Origin: JAVZLH01 sp038883475
GTDB taxonomy: Archaea; Thermoproteota; Bathyarchaeia; Bathyarchaeales; Bathycorpusculaceae
DNA: 64,000 nt
Direction: 5' to 3'
NCBI GenBank assembly: GCA_038883475.1
Contig: JAVZMA010000004.1
Coordinates: 18,694-82,693 of the forward strand
Each line of letters starts with the position of its first letter. The first letter of the stretch is position 1. Below, piece after piece: positions 18,874-27,591 of the stretch. The position numbers and the translations under genes are program-made. The notes beneath the pieces were generated by a model that was given only the letters and a program-made list of their open reading frames with translations, did no database searches and was not told the origin of the DNA.

Positions 18874-20742
18874 CTAACCATAGAATTGTGGACGTTTCGA
18901 AAGATGCCTTGGCAATGGAAGCGGCTTGAAGGGTCTGTTCTTCATCAAGTCTTTTATTTCGCTTATTAGCTCTTCAAGCTTCATCTTGCGTATTTTTCCA
19001 GCTTTTCTGTCTCTGACCGGGAGCACTTCTGCCTCTACTTCTTGTTGTCCAACAACAATTATGTAGGGAACCCACTCCATCTCTGCTTCTCTAACCCTTT
19101 TTTGCAGAGTCATCGCCCTATCGTCAATGTCCACACGGATTTGGTTAGCTTCCGTTTTTTCAGCCAATTTTTCCGCGTAGTTAATGTATTTGTCTGACAT
19201 TGGAATTACGCGCACTTGTGCCGGCGAAAGCCATAAGGGAAGCATTGGCGGTTTACCCTTTTCCTGTTCCCTGTAAGCCTTCTCCAGCAACGCATAAACG
19301 CATCTTTCAATCGCCCCGCTTGGAGAGCAGTGAAGAATCAGCGGGTGATGTTTTTCACCCTTTTCATCTACGTAGGTTATGTCGTATCTTTTCGCGTTTT
19401 CCACATCAATCTGGTCTGTTGATAGGGCTGCTGCCTTGTCTTGATTATCCACGAAGTTGAAGTCCCATTTAAGCCTGAAATAGAAGAAGGGTTCCTTCCA
19501 CATTTCAACCAAAACTGGTTTGCCGAAAATTTTCACCAGCGAATTCACGAAATCCCTATTTTCTTCGTAAAAGTCTTTTGTGAACCGTATTGCCGCTTCA
19601 TAATCGTTCTTGGATAGGCCGATTTCTTCCAACACGTTTATGCACAGTTTAAATCTTGTTATAAACTCTTCCTTTGCCTGTTCAAGGTCTGTGCAGAAGG
19701 CATGGCAATCGGGCATAGTGAAGGCTCTTAAACGTCTTAAGCCGACAACTTCGCCGCTTTTCTCCCTTCTGAAACTGTAACGTGTTAACTCGTAAACCCG
19801 AAGAGGCATGTGTTTATAGGAGAACTGGGCGTCGTGAACCATGAGGAACTGCCCAAAACACGCGGCGAAACGCAGGAAAAGCTCCTTATCCTCAGATTTT
19901 AAGAGGTACTGCCTCGCTGGAAAACGGTTTATGTAATCTGCTAGGCTTGGATGTTGAAAATCGTACATGACGGGCGTTTCAACTTCCATGGCGCCGTACT
20001 CTATAACTTTCGCGGTGACAAACTGTTCAAGCAAGGATTTGATTAGTCGCCCTTTAGGATACCAACGGATGTTTCCAGGGTCGCTTCCCGCTTCGTAGTC
20101 GGCTATTTCAAGCCTCTTCATCAAAGGCACGTGGGGAGGCATTTGCTGGCTTGCCCTAACCTTTGAAATCTCGTATTTGGCGAACTTTTCAAGGTTTTCG
20201 TAGCCTTTAAAGTTGAATTCTTGAACTGGAAGCATTTCTCCGTTTGGCTTCAGTATGAACCAGAATGATTCCAGTTTTTCCTCGGCTTTAACCGCTTCCG
20301 AAATTTTTTCCTCGGCTTTCTCTTTTATTTCTGCTGGAAGAATCACACGAGACTGTTCAGCTAGAGGATGCCCCTTTATTGATACAGTGAACTGTTTGTT
20401 CCAGCCGAAAGGCGCGCGGAATGTTTCTATACCCTTCTCTTTCGCGTAGCTTTCCATGGCTTTAACTATTTTTAGGGCTTCTGAGGGTTTTGCCAAGTTA
20501 CTGCTTAGATGCGCATATGGATAAATTAAAATGCGGTTAACCTTCAGCTTCTCGAGAAAAGCTTGAACCTCGTCTACGGCTTTTTTTGCTACGTCTAAAT
20601 TGTCGCCTTCTTCGACAGCCGTGAACAAGACGACGATTTCTTCTAGGCGATTTTCCTTCTTTTCAGCTTCCTCAGCCATAGCAATCTCTTTTTGGATAGG
20701 CTTATACTCGATATAATTTGAGTGTAACTGTAATATTCTCAT
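18874..20742 (-). CDS. thrS: Threonyl-tRNA synthetase, archaeal type
   Basis: The 622-residue protein has the archaeal N-terminal editing domain resembling D-aminoacyl-tRNA deacylase (MRILQLHSNYIEY, then a YPYAHLSSNLAKP segment near 95). It is followed by the class II catalytic core (ARQYLLKSEDKELFLRFAACFGQF, a motif 2 RYSFRREKSGEVVGLRRLR segment, and HPLILHCSPSGAIERCVYALL as motif 3) and the anticodon-binding domain from about residue 500. It charges tRNA-Thr and edits mischarged Ser-tRNA-Thr. A GAGGGGAAAAGCCC leader precedes the ATG. The next gene upstream is a small zinc protein 21 bases away on the same strand. Confidence 0.95.
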   Translation of the reverse strand: MRILQLHSNYIEYKPIQKEIAMAEEAEKKENRLEEIVVLFTAVEEGDNLDVAKKAVDEVQAFLEKLKVNRILIYPYAHLSSNLAKPSEALKIVKAMESYAKEKGIETFRAPFGWNKQFTVSIKGHPLAEQSRVILPAEIKEKAEEKISEAVKAEEKLESFWFILKPNGEMLPVQEFNFKGYENLEKFAKYEISKVRASQQMPPHVPLMKRLEIADYEAGSDPGNIRWYPKGRLIKSLLEQFVTAKVIEYGAMEVETPVMYDFQHPSLADYINRFPARQYLLKSEDKELFLRFAACFGQFLMVHDAQFSYKHMPLRVYELTRYSFRREKSGEVVGLRRLRAFTMPDCHAFCTDLEQAKEEFITRFKLCINVLEEIGLSKNDYEAAIRFTKDFYEENRDFVNSLVKIFGKPVLVEMWKEPFFYFRLKWDFNFVDNQDKAAALSTDQIDVENAKRYDITYVDEKGEKHHPLILHCSPSGAIERCVYALLEKAYREQEKGKPPMLPLWLSPAQVRVIPMSDKYINYAEKLAEKTEANQIRVDIDDRAMTLQKRVREAEMEWVPYIIVVGQQEVEAEVLPVRDRKAGKIRKMKLEELISEIKDLMKNRPFKPLPLPRHLSKRPQFYG

Positions 20743-20763
20743 GGGCTTTTCCCCTCTTCAATT

Positions 20764-20973
20764 TTAGGCGCTGTACCGCCATTTCTCAAGCATTTTATCC
20801 TTCTTTGTTTTCTTCTTATACTCTTTATAGTGTTCCTTGCAGAGGTAAGCGCGCCTCTCGCCGCTGCCAACATTTAAGCCAGCAGACCTAACTTTTTCCG
20901 CTGAAAGCGAACGAACAGCGTCGTTTTTGCAGTTGGATACACTACATTTAACGCCTTTGTCAATTTTTCCCAA
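20764..20973 (-). CDS. Small zinc-binding protein of unknown function upstream of thrS
   Basis: This 69-residue basic protein has a possible zinc site made of Cys10, Cys15 (C-x4-C), Cys45 and His48 (C-x2-H). The tail is very lysine rich (YKKKTKKDK), suggesting RNA or ribosome binding. I do not recognise a named family. It ends 21 bases before thrS on the same strand and starts about 30 bases after the PfkB gene's stop, so it may be in one transcript with them. A coupled role in translation is inference only. Confidence 0.65.
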   Translation of the reverse strand: MGKIDKGVKCSVSNCKNDAVRSLSAEKVRSAGLNVGSGERRAYLCKEHYKEYKKKTKKDKMLEKWRYSA

Positions 20974-21004
20974 AGCCTTACGCCTCTCTTAATAGGGATA
21001 CGCG

Positions 21005-21919
21005 TTATTCCTTAATTTCTTTTCCATAAAGCGCTTTTGCCCTCCCATAAATGTACTGTTTATCGCCGAAAAATGCTGGTCCAGCAGCCTCAACAACTAA
21101 GGAGGCAACAGCCGAGCCGACACATGCACACCATAAAAAGTCTTTGCCTTTGACTAATTCGGCGAGGAAGCCGCCAATGAAAGCGTCTCCAGCCCCAGTT
21201 GGGTCAACGATTTTCTCTGATTTGTAAGCTGGAATTTGGTTTAGGCTTCCCTCGAAAGACAGCAAAGCGCCTCTTACCCCAAATGTTACAATAACTGTTT
21301 TGACGCCGTAATTGTGAATTGTTTTCATGGCGGATTTAATGTCTGAGGATTTTGTGACTGCTTTAATTTCTGCGGATGAAGACTTGTAAACATCAATAAG
21401 TTCCAGTATGCGCCCTTCTTTAAGCGAACCATGCGTAACTTTACCGTTATCGCCGAAATTTCGGACAAGCCCCTGCGGGTCAAGGGACAAAATTTCAGCG
21501 TAACCTCTCAGTTTTTCAGCCACATCAAATGTGACTTCGCCAGCTATAGGCGCGATGTGGATGGCTTTGGCTTTTAAAGAACTTGGCAAATCAGCAACTG
21601 TTATGTTCGGCGCCTTGCTTCTCAAGCGTAAGACACGGTTGGATAAGTTTTTGCTATATTTAAGTTCGAAACTTGTTGTGTCAACGCCCTTAGCTTTAAC
21701 AATCCATGAAAGGTCAACGCCTTCATCTTTAAGCCACCAAGAATAGGCTGTTGGAAAATTCTCTCCAACTTTGGAAATTACAGCGGTTTTAGCGTTTAGG
21801 CGTTTTGCTGCGAAGGAAACGTAAGCTGCAGAACCGCCCAAAGTAACAAATGGAATGCGGTTGTCTGACAAGAAGATGTGGTCTATGCATAAATGCCCAA
21901 CTGAAACAACATCAAACAC
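21005..21919 (-). CDS. PfkB-family carbohydrate/nucleoside kinase
   Basis: The 304-residue protein has both PfkB signatures: the N-terminal GGSAAYVSFAAKRL region near residue 28 and the C-terminal DPTGAGDAFIGGFLAEL near residue 240, with the catalytic Asp in the GAGD box. It phosphorylates a sugar or nucleoside with ATP; the substrate cannot be read from sequence. Archaeal relatives include ribokinase- and adenosine kinase-like enzymes. The start is only a few bases from the stop of the small membrane protein gene upstream, indicating co-transcription. Confidence 0.88.
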   Translation of the reverse strand: MFDVVSVGHLCIDHIFLSDNRIPFVTLGGSAAYVSFAAKRLNAKTAVISKVGENFPTAYSWWLKDEGVDLSWIVKAKGVDTTSFELKYSKNLSNRVLRLRSKAPNITVADLPSSLKAKAIHIAPIAGEVTFDVAEKLRGYAEILSLDPQGLVRNFGDNGKVTHGSLKEGRILELIDVYKSSSAEIKAVTKSSDIKSAMKTIHNYGVKTVIVTFGVRGALLSFEGSLNQIPAYKSEKIVDPTGAGDAFIGGFLAELVKGKDFLWCACVGSAVASLVVEAAGPAFFGDKQYIYGRAKALYGKEIKE

Positions 21920-21921
21920 AC

Positions 21922-22200
21922 TTAATCTAAACTCCTCTGAGAATCGGTCTGCTGAATATCTGATGTCGATGATTTTCTTAACCTTAGTAAATAAGTTATT
22001 CCTATTATCAACGAAATACCAAAGACGATGGCTCCAAGTACAGAAAGGTAAAAGACTAAACGGAATGTTTCAGGTTCTGGATGTTGTTCACCCCTGTACA
22101 AAGCGACACCGACAAGAGACAGAACAAAAACAATTACGAGCAGAATAAAAAGTATCAGATGACGTTTCTTAACTTTGTTTGAAATCATCCTCTTCCACAC
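21922..22200 (-). CDS. Small two-helix membrane protein, unknown function
   Basis: The 92-residue product starts with a basic segment (KRMISNKVKKRH) followed by two predicted membrane helices (about residues 15-35 and 47-70), then a polar tail with many Ser, Thr and Gln. Its stop lies 2 bases before the start of the PfkB kinase, so the two are read together. I know no family. The coding frame is supported by this tight spacing and a sensible membrane topology, not by homology. Confidence 0.55.
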   Translation of the reverse strand: MWKRMISNKVKKRHLILFILLVIVFVLSLVGVALYRGEQHPEPETFRLVFYLSVLGAIVFGISLIIGITYLLRLRKSSTSDIQQTDSQRSLD

Positions 22201-22333
22201 GTCTAATTAATTTTCTACTTCTGCTTAACTCTTTTCATTTCCCCAACAGTACTGAAAAAAGATGTTTACACAACGACGCAAATGTTCATATTAGGACGTG
22301 TTTTATCGACGACAAAATGCATCTTCAGTCACA

Positions 22334-22684
22334 TTAAAATTTTGATTGAAGTAGGAGAATTGCTTTTGCTAGGTCTCCTTCGCTTTCCTCTAGGGCTTTT
22401 CTGGCTTCTTCGAGACTTTTGCCCGTTTGGTCAGCCACAAGCCTAACATCCTCTTCAGATATTGTCAGTTTGCGTTCCGTAGCCTTCTCTGTTATTTTTC
22501 CACCTGTTACTTGGAAAATTTTTTGTCCTTGAACATCGAGGATTGCCACTTCTGGCTCTTCTATTGTTATTTCTTTGTTTGCCGTTTTTATTATGACTTG
22601 TTCCACGTCTGGAACGGCGTCCATGCTCATTCCCATTCGCTGCATCATTCTTCTTGCCTCTCGCGGGCTGATGCGCCTATGCAT
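22334..22684 (-). CDS. nac: Nascent polypeptide-associated complex protein (archaeal aNAC)
   Basis: The 116-residue protein begins with the archaeal aNAC lead (SPREARRMMQRMGM), contains the NAC beta-barrel with FQVTGGKITE near residue 55, and ends with a UBA domain (ISEEDVRLVADQTGKSLEEARKALEES). The length is typical. As a homodimer it binds nascent chains at the ribosome exit. The PUA-domain gene upstream is on the same strand, about 54 bases away. Confidence 0.95.
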   Translation of the reverse strand: MHRRISPREARRMMQRMGMSMDAVPDVEQVIIKTANKEITIEEPEVAILDVQGQKIFQVTGGKITEKATERKLTISEEDVRLVADQTGKSLEEARKALEESEGDLAKAILLLQSKF

Positions 22685-22738
22685 AAAATCACTCTCTCTA
22701 CGCTCTCACCACAATTACTATTCTAGAACCTCATATAC

Positions 22739-23209
22739 TTAACTTTCTTCTGCGCATCCGCGCCTCACCTTGACGGCGACGCCACAGCGGAAAGCTTTCA
22801 TTTCCTCGCCAGACAAAACAGCCCTTCCAACAGCCAAAACATTGCCATCCTCGTCTAAAACGATGACTTCATCCTTTGGGCGAATTTCACAGTCAGCCCT
22901 AACAACATGAGCTGCAAACACATCGCCGCCTTCAGCGATAAATTTTGAAACATCCCTTTGAACAGTGACGAAACACTTTGCATCGCAAGCGTTCTCGACT
23001 ATGCGTTTGGCACCGGTGATGCTTAAAGAGAATAAGCCGTCTGTGGGGCGCATTGTGGCAAGTCTCTTTCCATCCAAGTAAACGTAGCGGATTCTCCCGG
23101 TCCTCTTTGAAAACTCGATTTCCACGCTGTCTGGGAAGAGTTTGGCGCCGACCCCCTTTCCAAATTGGTAGTCTGCAACGCTTCTGATACGCCTTAACGG
23201 ATTTTCCAA
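22739..23209 (-). CDS. PUA-domain RNA-binding protein
   Basis: The 156-residue protein carries a C-terminal PUA domain from about residue 75 to 150 (AKCFVTVQRDVSKFIAEGGDVFA then the strands DEVIVLDEDGNVLAVGRA), as in archaeosine transglycosylase and pseudouridine synthases. The N-terminal half (ADYQFGKGVGAKLFP) matches the small pre-PUA domain seen in stand-alone archaeal PUA proteins. It is likely an RNA-binding factor linked to tRNA or rRNA modification; no catalytic domain is present. It shares strand and vicinity with nac. Confidence 0.85.
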   Translation of the reverse strand: MENPLRRIRSVADYQFGKGVGAKLFPDSVEIEFSKRTGRIRYVYLDGKRLATMRPTDGLFSLSITGAKRIVENACDAKCFVTVQRDVSKFIAEGGDVFAAHVVRADCEIRPKDEVIVLDEDGNVLAVGRAVLSGEEMKAFRCGVAVKVRRGCAEES

Positions 23210-23275
23210 GCCTCTGCACCATCAAGTATAAACACAACTAAATAAATAAAAACAGTTTAGGGTGAGTGCCACTAC

Positions 23276-23824
23276 TTGCGATGTGAGGTTTGCGGACGCA
23301 AAATCCACGGCAAACCGTATCGAGTCCTAATTGAAGGAGCTAAATTGCTAGTTTGCGGCGAATGCTCAAAACATGGAAAAATCATATGGGAAGAAGAGCC
23401 CAAACTAAAACCTTTAACACCGAAACCAAAAGCCGCGCTCCCGCTAACCCAAATACAAAGCAAGAAAACCTCTGCGAATACTGTTGTAGATACAAATTTG
23501 GAGCTTGTTGAAGATTTCGGCTTGAAAGTGAAGCAAGCGCGAGAAAAGCTTGGACTTTCCCACGAGGAGTTAGGCAAAAGGTTAAACGAGAAAGTATCAG
23601 TTCTCAAAAAAATCGAAACTGGAAAGATGAAGCCTGACAATGCCTTGGCGACGAAGCTTGAACACGCTTTAAAAATAAAGCTGCTCGTTCCCGCAGCAGA
23701 AGAAAAAATTCCGAAAGCAACAGTCCCTAAACCCGCAAGCCGCGAACTAACATTGGGAGACTTAATCCAACTGAACAAAAAGGATAAGGAGAAGGAGGAA
23801 ACAGCGGAACGAAAGCAATCATAG
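23276..23824 (+). CDS. Multiprotein bridging factor 1 (aMBF1) homologue
   Basis: The 182-residue protein has an N-terminal zinc ribbon (CEVCGRKI, then CGECSKHG near residue 25) and a C-terminal Cro/C1-type helix-turn-helix at about residues 80-140 (VKQAREKLGLSHEELGKRL). That is the archaeal MBF1 architecture. Archaeal MBF1 associates with ribosomes and possibly transcription. It starts at TTG (23276), preceded by GGGTGAG at suitable distance. Its 3' end overlaps the proposed 5' end of hflX, where a GGAGG (23794-23798) inside this gene can serve the next one. Confidence 0.9.
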   Translation: MRCEVCGRKIHGKPYRVLIEGAKLLVCGECSKHGKIIWEEEPKLKPLTPKPKAALPLTQIQSKKTSANTVVDTNLELVEDFGLKVKQAREKLGLSHEELGKRLNEKVSVLKKIETGKMKPDNALATKLEHALKIKLLVPAAEEKIPKATVPKPASRELTLGDLIQLNKKDKEKEETAERKQS

Positions 23825-25074
23825 TCCAACGGCGACAACCTTATGAACCCTCAAGTTTAGATGAGCTTCAAAGCTTAGCGGAAGCCGCGGGCTACACTGT
23901 TGTTGGAAAAATCGAGCAGATTAGAGAGCCAGATTCACGATATCAGATAGGCTCCGGAAAGGTGGAAGAGCTCGCAAAGCTTGTAAAGGAAACTGGCGCC
24001 CAAAAAATAATTTTCGATAACCCAATAAAACCAGTTCAATCATACAACCTAGCAAAAGCCACAGGCGTCGAGGTCATAGACCGTTTCCAGCTTATTCTAG
24101 AAATTTTCTCCAAAAGAGCGACCACAACAGAAGCGAAGCTGCAGATTCAACTGGCAAGACTAGGATACGAGTTGGCACATGCAAAAGAGAAGGTTAGACT
24201 TGCAAAGAAAGGCGAACAGCCAGGTTTCATGGGACTCGGCGCCTACGAAGTGGATGTTTATTACGAGGCTGTGAAGAAGCAAGTGCACACTTTACGGAAA
24301 AAATTGAAGCAAATTCGAGCCAAACGGCTTCTACACCGCGAGAGAAGGGCTGAACTGGGCTTTTCATCCATCTCTTTGGCGGGATATACAAACGCTGGAA
24401 AAAGCTCGCTTTTCAACGCCTTAACAGAGGAAGAAGTTCCAGTGGACTCCAGCCTCTTCACAACTCTCTCAACAACAACTAGGCTTGTAAATTTTTCAAA
24501 GAGAAAATTTCTGTTAACAGACACCGTTGGCTTCATAGACCGTTTACCCCTATCCTTGATAGAGGCTTTCCACTCGACGCTTGAAGAAACCATATACTCA
24601 GACCTAATTCTCTTAGTCGTAGACTTAAGCGAACCCCTAGAAGTTGTCGAAAGAAAACTTTCAGTCTGTCTAGACACAATAGAGCGGATAGGGGCGGCGG
24701 GCGTTCCAATAATAACTGCATTTAACAAAATTGACCTGCTATCAGAAGGGGAAATTCAAGAAAAACTCGAGAAAATTAGGGGTAAGGCGCCAACTCCAGT
24801 TCCAATATCCGCCCTCTACAAAATCAACATAGACACATTAAAAAGCGAAATATTAAAAAGACTGGAAAACTACGTTCGCGCCTCATTTACAGCGCCGTTA
24901 ACAAGTGAAACCATGCCTTTCATCTCATGGCTCTTTAACAGAGCAGACGTACATACAGTGAAATACGGGGATGATTCGGTTCATGTGGTTTTCGAGGCAA
25001 TCCCATGGTTCGCCGACAAAGTAAAGAAGAAAGTGGAAGAATTCGGCGGAAAATTCGAAAAAATCCAAAAATAA
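23809..25074 (+). CDS. hflX: GTPase HflX with a probable ACG start
   Basis: The protein has the HflX N-terminal domain (IIVQRRQP, GSGKVEELA near residue 50), a coiled linker and a C-terminal GTPase domain with G1 GYTNAGKSS, G3 DTVGF and G4 NKID. HflX binds ribosomes and may rescue stalled ones. The conserved N-terminal sequence extends 51 codons upstream of the first standard start codon (GTG at 23962). Between that GTG and an in-frame TAA near 23785 there is no ATG, GTG or TTG. The best start is ACG at 23809, 10 bases after GGAGG, giving 421 residues, the usual archaeal length. It overlaps MBF1 by 16 bases. Alternatives are frameshifting from MBF1 or a sequence error. Confidence 0.85.
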   Translation, partial: TKAIIVQRRQPYEPSSLDELQSLAEAAGYTVVGKIEQIREPDSRYQIGSGKVEELAKLVKETGAQKIIFDNPIKPVQSYNLAKATGVEVIDRFQLILEIFSKRATTTEAKLQIQLARLGYELAHAKEKVRLAKKGEQPGFMGLGAYEVDVYYEAVKKQVHTLRKKLKQIRAKRLLHRERRAELGFSSISLAGYTNAGKSSLFNALTEEEVPVDSSLFTTLSTTTRLVNFSKRKFLLTDTVGFIDRLPLSLIEAFHSTLEETIYSDLILLVVDLSEPLEVVERKLSVCLDTIERIGAAGVPIITAFNKIDLLSEGEIQEKLEKIRGKAPTPVPISALYKINIDTLKSEILKRLENYVRASFTAPLTSETMPFISWLFNRADVHTVKYGDDSVHVVFEAIPWFADKVKKKVEEFGGKFEKIQK

Positions 25075-25102
25075 TAGGCGCATGCTAGAAAAGTGGTCGA
25101 AA

Positions 25103-25645
25103 ATGCAAAAAGTAGTCGTCTTAAGATGGGGACACAGACCAAAAAGAGATGCAAGACTAACAACGCATGTTGCCCTAACAGCCCGAGCGCTCGGGGCTTC
25201 AGGCTTTATACTTTCAGACATAAGAGATGAAAAAATAAAGGCGACAGTTGAAAAAGTCGCCAAGAACTGGGGCGGTCCATTTCTTTTTGAAATGGGTGTT
25301 CCATGGGAAAAAGTTGTTAAGGAATGGAAAGCCGATGGTGGAATAGTGGTTCATCTTACAGCCTACGGAGAAAACATCCAAACAAGCGACGTTTTACAGA
25401 GAATTAAGGCGCTTGGCAAGGACATTTTAGTTATTGTTGGAAGCCAGAAAGTTCCAAAAGAATTCTTCTTAGAAGATGTTTCCGATTTTAACGTGGCAAT
25501 TGGAAACCAACCGCATTCAGAATGCTCAAGCCTAGCCGTTTTCTTAGACCGTCTATTTGAGGGAAAAGAGTTGGCAAAGGATTTCGAGTCTGCGCGAGTT
25601 AAGATTATTCCTCAGAAGAGGGGGAAGAGAATAGTTAAATGTTAA
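25103..25645 (+). CDS. tRNA (cytidine(56)-2'-O)-methyltransferase
   Basis: The product has the aTrm56 N-terminus VVVLRWGHRPKRDARLTTHV and the SPOUT-knot sequences VIVGSQKVPKEFF and NVAIGNQPHSE that bind S-adenosylmethionine. The enzyme methylates the 2'-hydroxyl of C56 in the T loop of archaeal tRNAs. The family normally starts just before VVVLRWG, so ATG 25103 is preferred to the in-frame ATG at 25082. It follows hflX closely on the same strand. One of its expected substrates, the tRNA-Asn in this window, has an intron within the T loop that contains C56. Confidence 0.92.
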   Translation: MQKVVVLRWGHRPKRDARLTTHVALTARALGASGFILSDIRDEKIKATVEKVAKNWGGPFLFEMGVPWEKVVKEWKADGGIVVHLTAYGENIQTSDVLQRIKALGKDILVIVGSQKVPKEFFLEDVSDFNVAIGNQPHSECSSLAVFLDRLFEGKELAKDFESARVKIIPQKRGKRIVKC

Positions 25646-25738
25646 TTTCCGACTCAGACTTCATAAAGAGATTTAAATTAAAGCTGAACTATGATATAGT
25701 AGAGGAGAACACTGCTTAATAGCTTCAAAGGCAAAAGG

Positions 25739-26257
25739 ATGGATATGTTATCAACAATTGACGATGCAACTTTGACGAAAGTTGCAGAAGCTCTTGGCGA
25801 AGAAGAAGCCATTAAACTAATTGAGATACTCAAAAACTCAGATGAAATAACGGATGATGAAATAGCAAACAAAACTGGTATAAGGCTAAATTCTGTTCGA
25901 AAAATACTCTACAAGCTTTACGACCACTCCCTCGTAAGCCTCAGAAGAACCCGCGACCCGAAAACAGGCTGGTTTGTTTTCCACTGGAAACTGCAGCCAG
26001 ACCAGTTTGAAGGTTTTATATTGAGTCAAAAACGTAGGGTTCTAGAGAAACTTAACATTAGACTGGAATACGAGAAAAACCATGATTTTTACTATTGTTA
26101 CACGCCGGGATGCAAACGCGTACCTTTTGAAGAAGCCGTGGAACTCGTGTTTAAATGTCCAACATGCGGGAAGCCGCTCATGCATTACGAAAATGAAAAA
26201 ATAATCAATGTTTTGACGAAGAAAGTGGAGCAGTTGAGGAAGGAGCTTGGCGAGTGA
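25739..26257 (+). CDS. tfe: Transcription initiation factor E, alpha subunit (TFE)
   Basis: The 172-residue protein has the N-terminal winged helix (ALGEEEAIKLIEILKNS, NKTGIRLNSVRKILYKL) and the C-terminal zinc ribbon with cysteines in YCYTPGCKRVPFEEA and FKCPTCGKPLMHYE. TFE stabilises the open complex of archaeal RNA polymerase. The length is normal. The next gene (HD protein) overlaps its stop by 11 bases, and the DUF2110 gene overlaps that in turn, so the three form one operon. Confidence 0.95.
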   Translation: MDMLSTIDDATLTKVAEALGEEEAIKLIEILKNSDEITDDEIANKTGIRLNSVRKILYKLYDHSLVSLRRTRDPKTGWFVFHWKLQPDQFEGFILSQKRRVLEKLNIRLEYEKNHDFYYCYTPGCKRVPFEEAVELVFKCPTCGKPLMHYENEKIINVLTKKVEQLRKELGE

Positions 26258-26789
26258 AAAACTTCCTTCGAGAGAACAAGCAATACAGTTTCTGCGTCAA
26301 GTGGGTTGCTCAGAAAATGTGGTAAGGCACTGTCAAGCAGTGGCGGAACTAGCACTAGAAATCGCTAAGGCTTGCAAAGAAAGGGGATTAAATGTTGATT
26401 TGGAACTTGTGGAAATAGGTGCGCTTTTACATGATATCGGACGCTCAAAAACTCACACAGTTCACCACGCAATTATTGGAGCCGAAATAGCAGAGTCCCT
26501 AGGCTTGCCGGAACCGCTAATTTCAATAATTAAAACCCATGTAGGCGGCGGAATAACAAACAAAGAAGCGAAGAAACTCGGATGGCCAAAGGATGTTTAC
26601 GTTCCAAGAACTCTTGAGGAAAAAATTGTTGCGTATGCGGACAAGCTCATTGAGGGTTCGCATCGAGTTCCAATAGAGCGGACAATAGAAAACTTTTCTA
26701 AGGAACTGCCGCCTCCAGCTGTGATGAGGGTGCGAAGACTGCATGAGGAAATGTCCGCCTTAATCGGAGACTGCCAATGCTTAAAGTAA
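26247..26789 (+). CDS. HDIG-domain phosphohydrolase family protein
   Basis: The 180-residue protein has the metal-binding HD motif in EIGALLHDIGRSKTHTVHH near residue 60 and a further conserved IKTHVGGG near 95, placing it in the archaeal HDIG family (TIGR00295 type). Relatives hydrolyse phosphate esters of nucleotides or tRNA 2',3'-cyclic ends; the substrate here is not known. It starts at TTG 26247 after AAGGAGC, overlapping the end of tfe, and its own end overlaps the DUF2110 gene by 13 bases. This tight coupling suggests a role in RNA metabolism or transcription. Confidence 0.85.
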   Translation: MASEKLPSREQAIQFLRQVGCSENVVRHCQAVAELALEIAKACKERGLNVDLELVEIGALLHDIGRSKTHTVHHAIIGAEIAESLGLPEPLISIIKTHVGGGITNKEAKKLGWPKDVYVPRTLEEKIVAYADKLIEGSHRVPIERTIENFSKELPPPAVMRVRRLHEEMSALIGDCQCLK

Positions 26790-27547
26790 CCCTTCCAACA
26801 AAAGTCTACAACAATTTCCAAACAGAGATTGTTAACAAATTTTTGAAAAGCATGTTGAAAGGCTTAAATGCTAACGCGAAGGTTGTTGGCGTCACATCTA
26901 GAGGACTCGTTGAAGCGGCGATTTCAGGTGAAGACGAAAACGTGGCGCTACAATATTTAGAGGATGAAATCGGAGTGTGCCCAGAAAACCTTGACGCCGT
27001 AAAAAAGTTTTCCACATTAAAGGGGCGAATAACTGCTCTGGGCAAAAGCAAAAGCGAAATATACGTTGATGTGGGAGTTCATTCACCAACCATTGTTGAC
27101 GCTATAATCCCCTTGCAGCGTTTGCAAGCCCAACTTGCCGATGGAAGAAAAATCGCCCTTAAAAAACTTGTAGAACTCTTCGGCTTCTGCGAAAACCTTC
27201 CATTAACCATCAAAATCCTAGATGCAGACAAAGACAAAAACCGCATAGAAGCTGCTCTTGCTGAAGAACAACTTAACAAATACAAAGTTTGGACAAAGTC
27301 TCTGTTAGACAGACTAATCGTTTTAGGCTCATCAGAAAGCGAAATTAAACTAGCCTTGAAAGAGATCGGTCTTAAAAGAGACGTGATAGCTGTAGAAACC
27401 CTAGGATTTTTTGAACATGCACTTACATGCAAGTTTGGAACAGACGCCGCTGGACTAATCGCGAAAGTTGGAAGAAAACTTCCCAACACAAGCCTAACCA
27501 TATTCAGCCCAAGAAAACTCATAGAACTACTCGGAAACGTCAATTAA
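26777..27547 (+). CDS. DUF2110 family archaeal protein
   Basis: The 256-residue protein matches the archaeal DUF2110 family: an N-terminal ferredoxin-like region (LKVTLPTKVYNNFQ), a central SKSEIYVDVGVHSP strand that looks like an S1/OB-type RNA-binding fold, and a C-terminal helical domain ending in a PRKLIELLG tail. The function is unestablished. It overlaps the HD gene and is the last gene of the tfe operon. The S1-like reading of the middle segment is my own pattern call and would need a profile comparison. Confidence 0.75.
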   Translation: MLKVTLPTKVYNNFQTEIVNKFLKSMLKGLNANAKVVGVTSRGLVEAAISGEDENVALQYLEDEIGVCPENLDAVKKFSTLKGRITALGKSKSEIYVDVGVHSPTIVDAIIPLQRLQAQLADGRKIALKKLVELFGFCENLPLTIKILDADKDKNRIEAALAEEQLNKYKVWTKSLLDRLIVLGSSESEIKLALKEIGLKRDVIAVETLGFFEHALTCKFGTDAAGLIAKVGRKLPNTSLTIFSPRKLIELLGNVN

Positions 27548-27591
27548 CACAAACTTTTCAGCCGCAAAATCTATACTACTAAAAACTGTAA

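Noticed and set aside
23272..23838. 188-aa open frame on the minus strand across MBF1
   Set aside because: It mirrors the MBF1 frame, is rich in Ser and Phe as expected for an antisense shadow, and has no family features.
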